Positions 11,601 to 23,600 of a stretch of 64,000 bases of DNA are shown piece after piece (the first letter of the stretch is position 1; each line of letters starts with the position of its first letter). The DNA comes from Bombyx mori. Taxonomy: Eukaryota > Arthropoda > Insecta > Lepidoptera > Bombycidae. The stretch is from contig NC_085124.1 of NCBI RefSeq assembly GCF_030269925.1, forward strand, positions 2,728,001 to 2,792,000, given 5' to 3'. Both the position numbers and the translations under genes were made by a program. The notes beneath the pieces were generated by a model. That model was not told where the DNA came from. It did no database searches and saw nothing but the letters and a program-made list of their open reading frames with translations.

Positions 11601-14600
11601 TAGAATTTAACATGCAATAAAGAAACATAATTTGAACATACATTAATTGATTAAAAATTAGGTTCTTATATTACTTTCTTGTTGATTATTATTAATTTCT
11701 GTACCCCCTTCGGGTAAAAGCCTCCTCTAAGATGCACCACTTCTTTATATCCTTGGCGGTGTTCTGCCAATCTTTACCAGCCACTGTTACAATATCATCT
11801 ACCCACCTGACGTACGGACGACCTCTCGCTCTCTTTCCTCGTGGATCTGTCCATACGACCGATCTTTTTGTCCATCTATTGTCGTTGTAGGCCAGATGGC
11901 CTCTCCATTTCCATTTCCTGTGTATCGAGAATGTTAAAGCATATGCTATTTTCGTTTTCTGGCGGATATCCGTGCACGTCACCTTGTTTCAAGCCCAAGA
12001 TGCTTCTTTCCATTCTTCCTCGAGTGGTTTGGATTTTATTTTTCGTTTTGACATCAAATGTCCGTGATTGACACCCATAGGTCAGGCATGGTAGTATGGA
12101 TGGTTTATGTTACACGGAGCTATTTCTTCACAATGATCGATTACTGAAAAACTGGTATTGGTAAAATAGAGCCGAGCAACAATCGACTGAGTATGATATA
12201 AGTTCATTGGGACTTTTAAATATTGAGGCACGAACGCTTGTCCTATTTTAATATTAAATTGTGTTGACGAATACTGTCACAATAATGTATAATTTGTTCG
12301 CAAACATATTTTCTTTGCACATATAAAAAGCTCCCATTATTGTCGGTGTTTCCAAAACATTGAATTCTTAAGAAGTATTTGTTTCAGTGCTTAGTACTGG
12401 TTAGGTCATGTCAAGACTGGGAGGTGACGACAATCGAAGGCATCGGAAGCAGGGGGAAGGGGTATCACCCCGTCCAGAGAGCCCTGGCTGAGTATAACGG
12501 GACTCAGTGCGGATATTGCAGTCCTGGATTCGTGATGAGCATGTACAGGTTAGGGAATTCAGAATATCATGAATCGTATCTTTAAGCTACAAAACTAAAA
12601 TGACCTTTAAATTTCAGTTTGTTGGAATCAAATCATTATGATCTTACTCAACACGAGATAGAAAATTCGTTTGGGAGTAACACTTGTAGATGCACAGGCT
12701 CGCGACCGATCTTGGACGCCTTTAAAAGCTTCGCCAAAGATGCCCCGAAACCACATCCATTACTAGATATAGAAGATGTATCTTTATGCAAAAAGAATTG
12801 TAAAGAAAACTGTAAAGGCAAGTGTGATGTGATTGATGGAAGCTGGTGCGTTATAGATAAAAATGATGATCAAATGAAGAAAATACATACCAAAGATGGC
12901 CATACGTGGTACAGAGTTAATGAAATTAGTGAAATATTTCAAGTTTTGGATGAAGAAGGCTACGAGTCTTATATGCTAGTAAATGGCAATACTGGAAGAG
13001 GTAAATATAGTAAATATGAATGTTTTTGAAGTGAAACTTCCTTATCGGCGTTGGAAAAAAATTTACCGTCACATTTTTCGGTTACGCGTCACATTTTTCC
13101 GTTACGCGCCATCTTTTTTGTATTCATGTCTATGATAATAAAATCCTTTTGTTTAAACTTTATCTAATTTAACTTTTTTGTATTCATGTCTATGATAATA
13201 AAATCCTTTTGTTTAAACTTTATCTAATTTAACTTTATTTAACCAATTTCTAGAAAGTTGCATGTAGATCATTTTTCGAAAAATAAGGCCATAAACAAGT
13301 TTCACTTCTTACGTGTGTACACTAGTACACGCACACATTTTTTTTGGTTTTTAAACGGTGTCCTTGAGTTTAGATTTACGTAGATGCTATATTGGAACAT
13401 TTCCAAATAGAAAGAAAGATAATTATTGAAAGTACCCGTGCGGACTCACAAGAGTTTCTACCACCGGTAATTACGCAAATTATAATTTTGCGAGTTTGAT
13501 TTTTATTACACAATGTTTTTCCTGCGCCGTAGATGTCAATCGTGAATATTTGCTAAGTACTTATTTCATTAGAAAAATTGGTACCCTCCTGCGGTATTCG
13601 AACACCGTTGCATTGATAGATACGAATGCACCAGACCTCTTATCCTTTAAGCCACGACAACAAAAAAGTCTTTTCTGTCTTTCTCTAACGCAAGCATTAG
13701 AAGCATTAACTCATTTATCTTCTCCCTGTTGATTTTAGGAGCAGCACCAATACTGGTTTACCCGCGGCTGCTAATAGACATAAGTCCAATAAAAGCACTA
13801 AGGGAATATTACACGGATCAGAATTTAGTTGTCGGAGCCGGCATGACACTGACCGACCTAATGGAGTTGTTCAAGAACATTTCACGTGAACACGAAGAGT
13901 TCTCGTATCTGATCAAGCTTTATGAGCATCTGGATCTTGTTGCTCATATTCCAGTTAGAAATGTAAGGTTCAATTTAATTAAGTTTCATAACACTTTTAT
14001 TTTTATAAATATTTTAGCCTTTAGCTTTCAAGGTTGTACTTTACTGGTGGTAGGACCTCTTGTGAGTCCGCACGGGTAGTTACCACCGCCCCGCCTATTT
14101 CTGCCGTGAAGCAGTAATGCGTTTCGGTTTGAAGGGTGGGGCAGCCGTTGTAATTAAACTGAGTCCTTAGAACTCATATCTCAAGGTGGGTGGCGCATTT
14201 ACGTTGTAGATGTCTATGGGTTCCAGTAACCACTTAACACCAGCTGTGAGCTCGCCCACAGATCCAGGCAATAAAAAAAATAAAAAAAAAACTTCTCGAT
14301 TAGCCCTCTAGACTAGTGGAGCACCTCGTGGATGAAGGTAGGACTTATCAGGTGGACTTCGGGTAGACCGGCTGTTTATATTACGACGATCAGTGCTGTC
14401 CGCCTGGTGAAACAATATGTTTACCGCTCATGAAACCTTGAATTGTAAAAGATGATTCCTATTTAGCCTATTTCTGCCGTGAAGCAGTAATGCGTTTCGG
14501 TTTGAAGGGTGGGTGGGGCAGTCGTTGTAACTATACTGAGACCATAGAACATATCTCAAAGTGGTTAACGCATTTACGTTGTAGATGTCTATGGGCTCCA

Positions 14601-17600
14601 GCAACCACTTAACATCAGGTAGGCTGTGAGCTCGTCCACCCATCTAAGCAATAAAAAAAAAAGCGGTGAACCAATTTTAAATAAGAAAAAAGAACTTGAA
14701 GTATGAAAAGATCTATGTACCTGTTATATTTATATATATAAAAGAGAATGTATGTGTGTGCGTATGTTCACCTAAAATTTACGTACTTAGCTTTCTCGAT
14801 CGTCTTATGTCATAAGTTTTAATATAAAATTGCATTTTGTAACGGGCGAAGCCGCGGGCGCACCTAGTTGAATATTAAATTAAAAAGAACTAGTCTGAAC
14901 GCCCATAAACTAAATCCTATAGATGCAATGTTTTTGAGTGCCATATCACGTTTTATCGATAAGATACCAAAGAAGTTTTCACTTCTTAACAACAACAAAC
15001 AAACTCTATATCCAAGGCCGAAAAGGACGATTACAAGCACCTTCCCATTCCCAAATGTTTGCGGCCAAGCCGCTGCCTACAGCTTAATACTCTCCACAAG
15101 CCTCGTTTGAAGAACACGTTAATACCACCACAATTTCTTTTATTGGTGATAGTGCGTCTTGTGAGCCCGCACGGATATGTACCACCACACTGCCTATTTC
15201 TGCCGTGAAGCAGTAATACGTTTCGGTTTGAAGGGTGGAGCAGCCGTTATACGTAACAGCAGATGGTCCGTGAACTCAATCAACCATCGAAGCAAAAAAT
15301 AATAATTGGAAAACGACCAATGGGGCAACAGATTACGTGCACAAGACCATTAATAAATTATTGTCTTTACAGGTTGGAACTATCGCTGGGAATTTAATGG
15401 TGAAACACAGACAGCTAACGTTTTCTTCGGATATATTCCTGTTGCTTGAAACCATCGGAGCCACCATGGTGATAGGTTTGTTTTCGATTCATTAACGAAT
15501 GGCGTCTCTTCATAGGGCCGATGCATCCGGGTGATCGTTTTTAACTGATTAACTGAATTATATTATGTTATTTCAGTTCACAAAACGGAATCCACTGAAG
15601 TGACTCCAGACGATTTCTTGTCAATGGACATGACCGGTAGAGTTATTTATCAAATTAGGATTCCGCCGTTTTCACATCGATACAAGTTTGTCTCGTTCAA
15701 GGTATAATTTACTGTCTTTATATGAATGGAAAAGCGCACGTGTCACGAGATGGTAGAGATTATTTTCCTTTAATATCGATAGTAGGCAGATAAGCACGCG
15801 ACCGGCCTGAGGCTAACTGTTACCGGGTTACTGCCCATTTATGTCGTTTGCCACCCACTTGAATGCTGTAACGTCCTAAGAGATTTTTGATAGTACCTAT
15901 TGGAAAAATAGTTTCCATCCCCTTCAAGTCGGAACGAATTATGACGGTTGCTTCGCAGTAAAAAGACGTACCATCATAATTGTACCAAATTTGGTACTTC
16001 TAGCATTAATTAGGGGGAGAGTTTAAAATTGCATCAGCCAAAATATCTAAAGGTCGAAGATTCGGACTATTTCTCTAGTCCTTAAAACCAAAGTAAAAGA
16101 GAGAATTCAGCAAGAGAAATGATCGGCATGAATATTACTACGAACGGAGCGTGGGTCTATCTCTAATCGTACCTCTAAATGACCGGGATTTATCTGTATG
16201 ATCTAATTAGTAGCCTGATAAGTAAGTTATCATAGTAAACTATTAGATTAAGATATTATTCAATGTTTAATTAAGCTCTGCAGTGCATAGGCAGAACTAA
16301 ACAGTACAAATTTTAAATGACATGCACCTTTCTCAGATTATGCCAAGAGCCCAGAATGCTCATGCGCAAGTGAACACCGGTTTTCTTTATGAATTTAATG
16401 CAAAAAATAAAGGTGTAATCGATTCGGCTCGAATAGTGATTGGCGGTTTGTCAGCACATTTCGTTCACGCAAAGCAAACTGAGAAGTACCTCAAAGGGAA
16501 AGACGTGTTTACCAATGAAGTTCTGCAGCACGCTCTGATGGTGTTGAAAGGGGAATTAATGGTGGATGAAATTCCGGGAGAAATGAGCCCCGAATTCAGA
16601 AAGAAGCTGGCCCTGGGTTTGTTTTACAAAGTGAGTTGCAATAAGACAAAAATTTATGAAAATAGTTGCAAATATAAAAGTATTAAAGTTTAAACAAACC
16701 GGTTAAGGACTTTTTTGGGGTTGTTAAATTTCTTAAACGGTTGTTATAGCTAGTATTATTGTTAGTGATGATGAGGATGAGAGTAAAAGATTGAGCATTT
16801 GAAATTCGACTCGAAGGTTCATAATTACAGTCATATACGATAGGGATTCAGTAGTCAAATGCAATGTAAAAAAAATTAACGCACTTACTAAATACACTAT
16901 TTTTTACTGTTGCTTTGTTTCTGTGTATAGGGACTGTTAAATCTTATTCCGAAGAAAACGATAAACCCTCGTTACCGCTCAGGAGCCAGAGATTTTCGGA
17001 AAACTCGTCCACTTTCGAAAGGCTCCGAAGTTTACGATACGAATCCCATAATATGGCCACTGACTGAACCAATGCCGAAGGTCGATGCTCTCGTGCAATG
17101 TGCGGGAGAAGCTCAATACGTGAATGACTTACCGAAGCAGACGGCTGAAGTATACTGTGCGTTTGTGACGTCTGATGTCGGAACCGGGGAGATAGTAGAA
17201 ATCGATCCTACACCTGCTCTTGTAAGTTTTTTCTACCGGATTTTCAATTAATTTATGTACGAGATTATTTATTTCCGAGAGAGAGAAACGAACATGTATA
17301 ATATAAATTGATCCAAACATAAACCAATCTGAAACATTTTTCCATTGTAATTCCATCAAAATCTGTTTTAATGGAAATATAAGAGATTTTTGACTAATTG
17401 AATCCACCTTACTTATTATGTATTCTTTTTTCAAATTTGATTTTTTTTATTGCCCTTGTAGGCAGACGAGCCTGTGACCCACCTGTTTGTGTGTTGTTAC
17501 GGTTGGCCATAGACTTTAGTAATACCAGGGACAGAGCCAAGCCACTGCCTATCGTAGCCAAGCCTCAGCCAAGCCGCAGCCTACCGTGATTTCTTAATAC

Positions 17601-20600
17601 AACGTCAAGTCACAACGAGTCCTACGCGATAAGTTGCGAATATGTCGATTAAACATAAGCCTATCTTGGGGGTTTTCGTTTTGTTTGTACTTAGATATTT
17701 TGGCACGAATTCTTCCACCAACATTTTGAAAATTAGGGGAGTAATACAGTGTCTGAAAAAAAGACCATCTTTTTTTCAGAAAATTCCAGGCGTGCTAGCA
17801 TTCTTTTCAGCGAAAGACATACCGGGCAAGAATAATTTCTTATCCCAACGAGTACCGACTCAACTGTTCCCCGAAGAGATATTCGCAGAAAAAACGATAA
17901 AATATTACGATCAAGCCATAGGTCTGATCGTGGCTGAAACTGAACAGCTGGCAAACAGAGCAGCCCTACTCGTACATGTCAAATACAAAGTGGACAGAAA
18001 GCCCATACTAACTATTCACGATGCTAGAGCAAAAGACCCAAGTCGAGTCAAACTTTTCATAATAATTCCTCCTAGAGACAGGGGAACGAATGTGCAGAGG
18101 GTCCTCAAAGGCTCAGACACTATTTTAGGCCAATACCACTTTCACATGGAGAACCTATCGTGCGTTACGAGACCAAGCGAAGACGGATTGGATGTATTTG
18201 TGGCAACGCAATGGACAGATTCAGTTCACATCGGTATTTCGGAGAGCTTAAACATAGAGCAAAACAGGTAGAGTTGAATATTGGGTACAAGGGAACTATC
18301 TATAGGGAACTATAATTTGAGATGATCCCAACACAAACCTTGTTACCAACAAAGCGGAGAAAAAATTTGAGCCATGTTAAGTAAGGATGCCTGATGTTTT
18401 GAAAATCATTAATAGTTTACATGGTGATGAATCGAAACCCATAAAAACGATTCGCGATTGAAATCGATTTCGCATGAATCGATCTTACAAGCGATCTAAT
18501 TTTTTTTGAAGGGATAATTTTGACAGCTGTTGAGGGTCCAATCGGTAATAGAACATAATAAGAAATCGTAATAAAGAAAAAAGTCTGCGACTTCCATTAA
18601 CTATTTAAAGTAGTTAAATGTTGAGATTTTATTTCAACTCACAAAATATGTTATTATAGTTTAAATCTATGATTAGCAAAATAAGAACACAAAAATAACG
18701 ATAGTTTTGTAAGTTAGCATTTTCGTTTCTTATACTAGTCATTCAATCTTTTGTCCGATCAAAGTTGAGATCGATTTTTCTGAAAGATCGACTAATCGAA
18801 ATTCAGATTAATGTTCAGTCTGGATCTTTCCAGAGATGTGGCCTTATTACCTGCCTATTTCGTAAATTATTCGCTACATTCATTCGCAATAATTCTGCCG
18901 TGAAGCAGTAACGCGTTTCGATTTGAAGATTGCGGTAGCCGTTGTAACTATACTGAGACCTTAGAACTTATTTCTCAAGTTCGGTGGCGACATTTACGTT
19001 GTAGATGTCTATGGGCTCCAGTAACCACTTGGCACCAGGTGGGCTGTGAGCTCGTGCACCCATCTAAGCAATAAAAAATTTTTTTTTGTGATATTTAGTT
19101 TAGTTTCAAAATAATTTCAGGATTAATCTGACAGTACCTAGATGTGGAGGCGGGTACGGGGCTAAGATATCGCGCGCGTCTCACGTGGCCTGCGCATGCG
19201 CCTTGGTCACTCACCTCATGGATAGGCCGTGTCGCTTCGTGATGAGCATTCAGGCTAACCTCAGAGTGATCGGGAAACGACTGCCCAGTCAGAGAGATTT
19301 TGAGGTTTGTTTTTTTATGGAACACAAACCTACAATATTTGGAGTGCCTGAATCAATAACAATTTGATTAGAGCCCCCTAAAATTATAATACTAGTACTA
19401 CTACTAACACTATTAGTTGTACTAGTAGTATTACTAGTATTTCGATCGGGACCGCGGAGGACTTATCTTGTAGTTTACACAATAGAGAAATTCTATCTAA
19501 TACTTTAGATTCTGGAGATGGCGCGTAGACAAGAAATTATATTGTGTATGTATGTATGTATTATTATTATTTTATTGCATAAATGAGTGGACGAGCTCAC
19601 AGCTCACCTGGGGTTAAGTAATTACCAGAGCCCATAGACATCTATAACGTAAATGCCGCCACCCATCTTGAGATATGAGTTTTAAGGTCTCAGTAAAGTT
19701 ATAACGGCTGCCTCGCCTTTCAAACCGAAACGCATTACTGCTTTACGGCAGAAATAGGCAGGGTGGTGGTACCTGCCCGTGCGGACTCACAAGACGTCCT
19801 ACCACCAGTAAATTAGTGCTCATTATTAATAGGAATGGTTGATTTTGAAATATACTTAAGTGTGGTTTACGGTGTTCACGTCTATGGACTCCGGTAAGTT
19901 GGGTCAAGAGTTCGTGTAGACGTCTAAACAATAAAAATAAAAGGTAACTTAACTAATCTAAAGTTTTCAACACACTCCTTACGATTTGTCGTCGCATTAC
20001 GATCGTAACGATATTTCGTAATTGTAGATTGTGGCATCAGTCAATCCCTTCAGTTGACAGTTGTAAGTCTATTGTTTGAGAGGTGGTGCAGATATTTCTC
20101 TAACACGACCCTTGAAGATTTTTGTAACATAAAAGCCTCATCATCATCAGCCTACAGTCGTCTACTGCTGGACAAATACCTCTCCCAATCCACACCACTA
20201 AGCCCGATCTTCGGTTCTTCTCCTTGTTCGCCACCCTTCGAAGGTCATTATTGCCAAAAAATCCTCATTATAAAATCTCCCATTACAGGTTGGACTCAGT
20301 GATTCCGGTGAAATCCAGTATATGGAGTACCAGATATACGAAGATAACGGCTACACCGTGTCGGACGCCGTAATGCCTTTCCTTATCGGGGGGGTCAAGA
20401 ACTGCTACGATAACAGAAGATGGCAGTCCAAGTTGTTCAATGTGGTTACTGATACCGCGTCGAATATTTATGCGAGAGCACCAGGTATTTCATTTTTTCC
20501 ATCATAAATTTCAAATCAAAAGGGTCTCAATTCCAGGTAATGTTACTATCTGGTTCAACTGGTTTGATATCACTGCTACGTCATTTCTGCTGCGAAGCAG

Positions 20601-23600
20601 TCCTGCGTTCTGATTTGAAAGGCGAGACAGTCCTTATAAAAGGTGGATGGCGGCATTCATGTTGTGATGTCCATGGACTCTGGTACTTCCACTTATTTCT
20701 CAATGCTAATCGGTATTTGTGTTGCAATGGCAGTGGGCCATTCCGGCAAACCATTTATGCCGATAAAAACATTGGTTAAGGGGTTATGGGGTGCCTTTAA
20801 GAACTGGTCATACCGAACAAACGACACACGTTTTTTTTTATTGCTTAGATGGGTGGATGAGCTCACAGCCCACCTGGTGTTAAGTGGTTACTGGAGCCCA
20901 TAGACATTTACAACGTAAATGCGCCACCCCCCTTGAGATATAAGTTCTAAGGTCTCGTATAGTTACAACGGCTGCTCCACCCTTTAAGCCGAAACGCATT
21001 ACTGCTTCACGGCAGAAATAGGCGGGGTGGTGGTACCTACCCGTGCGGACTCACATGAGGTCCTACCCCCAGTAACACGTTTCATCAATCGAATTATAAA
21101 TTGGAACGAGTCGAAAAAAATTTAAACTTTTTGTATATTCAGGTTCCCTGGAAGCCATATCCATGGCTGAATATTTAATGGAGCGGATATCGTACGAACT
21201 GGAACGTGATCCTATCGAAGTTCGTCTCAATAATCTTGATCCTCAGTACACAGAAGTAGCTGAAGTCGTTCAAACACTCCTGCGAGATAGCGAATACCAC
21301 AAACGCAAAGAAGAAGTCGAGAAATTTAACAAGGAGAATAGATGGAAGAAACGAGGTCTGAGATTAGCTATGATGAACTGGCCGGCTTCTTCGGTCGTAG
21401 ACTATCACGTTTTGTTGTCTGTGTACCACGGAGACGGCACGGTCGTGGTCACACATGGCGGTATTGAAATAGGACAAGGGATCAATACAAAAGTCATCCA
21501 GGCAGTCGCTTACACACTGAAAATTTCCACTGATAAGGTAATATGTAAACCTCCGACTGTCGCTACGAACCCTAACAACTTCACGACTGGAGGCAGCAGA
21601 ACCACGCAATCCGTCTGCTTCGGTGCTATTAAATGCTGCCAAATTCTTCTCGACCGCTTGTCAGTTGTTCGGGAGGCCCTAAATGACCCGACCTGGGAAA
21701 TACTTATCGAAGCCGCGTTCAATAGAGGCATCAATCTGCAGACCAGTTACCGCGTGACGCCAAACGATCAAGATCCGTATAGATGCGCTGGAGCAGCCGT
21801 TGCTGAGGTAGAGCTGGATGTCATAACGGGAGAACATGAGATACTGAGAGTTGATATCATTGAAGATGTAGGGACCAGTATCAATCCGGAATTAGATGTC
21901 GGACAGGTTGGTGATTTTATTCAACATTATGGAAGATAATCATAGCTGTATTTTTAATAGATAATTTGGACAACGGTAATAATGATGAAGCAGAATTAAA
22001 GAGTTTTTTTTAATTGCCTATGTAGGCTAAAGATTATATGGCCCACCTCATGGTGAGTGGTTACCGTAGCCCGTGGACATCAGCAATGTCAAGGGCAGAA
22101 CTAAGCCGCTGTCTACCGTTAAGTATTCTCCATAAGCCTCGGATGAAGAATGACATAATATCATAGCGCTCGGGAAACACCGTGAAGGGGAGTTCATTCC
22201 AAAGCCGGATGGTACGTGGCAAAAAAGACGTTCCAGGTATTATGGATGAACTCTACTCCGCTGGAGGGAGGTGTGATAGTAAGCTGACTTGCAGATTGAC
22301 GTTCATAAACAGACCAATTCTTCTCAGCTGGAAAATATTTCCCTCTTTAATTCAGGTGATTTTTCTAAAATCAATCTAATATTTGTTATCAGATAGCTAC
22401 AACCATTAAGTGCACTTAACGTGAATTCAAACGTAAAGTCGTGTACAGGTGGAAGGAGCATTCATGATGGGCGTCGGTTATTGGACCCATGAAGAGTTGA
22501 TATATGATCAGAAAACTGGAGAGCTGCTCACCGACCGAACTTGGTACTACAAGGTGCCTCTGACTAAGGATATCCCGATAGACTTTAGAATTCAATTCAG
22601 GAGGAACTCTTACAACCCAATCGGTACCCTTGGGGCAAGAGGTGCGTTTCCAATTCTTTATCGTTAATGTCCAAGAGCACGTCACAAAAAAATATATCGA
22701 AAGAATTAGATCGTGAATTTGGATAATGTCTTTCAGTTTGCATATACATGGACTTTTATATATCAATTTAGTTCTTCGATATATTTAGGTATATTCCTTA
22801 GTGAGCCAGCTTCGTAAATATGGCCACCTCTGAGACATGAGGTCGACGTTTCAAGGTTGTCCCAACCTTCAACTTTGCAACAGAAGTAGGTAGGATATTA
22901 GTACCCACCAGTGCGGGTTTATAATACGCACTACCACTAATAAATGCCAGTTGGCGATCGTAGGGCGCTGCTGCCTATTCTCCGATGACTCATTAAGTTG
23001 ACTTAAAAAATCCACGGGAAAAGCTACTCTAGATTCGGCAAAACTCATTATTAATGCAAATAACCATGCCTTCATAACTTAACGTTAAATTTGTTCTATA
23101 GCCTTCGAGTCAGCCGGTCGGTTCACATAGTTTTAAATTGTTCAAAATATGATGCTGTTTTGGACAATTATTTGATAGCTCTAAATAGGGAAGAGGTCGA
23201 CCGAAGAAGACATGGATGCAGTGTGTGAATGATGATGTGAGAGAAAGAGGAGTAAGTGTTGAGATGACGGCTAATAGAAGAGAATGGAATGGAAAAATTC
23301 GCTGTGCCGACCCCACCTATAATAGTGGGATAAGGTGGAGAAAAATAAGACTTGGTAGCTCTACAGGTGTTAAAAACTCAGAAGCCATAACAATATACAA
23401 ATCTATCTCATTTATTTCTGCACATTGTCCTTCTGACAGCTGTTGCTGAACCTCCGACGTGCTTGTCCATTTGCGTCGCACTAGCCCTGCGGGAAGCTAT
23501 AGTGTCTTCAAGAGAAGAGACTGGATACCCAAGAAACAAATGGTTCAATGTTGGTAAGCGACTTCTTGTATTCTTATATTAGTATCCTTATTTTGGTATT

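Noticed and set aside
17642..17779. N-terminal extension of the frame before exon 10
   Set aside because: The frame before 17780 is intron read-through; a TTTTTTTCAG acceptor directly precedes the conserved [16 protein letters not shown] start and joins in phase with exon 9.
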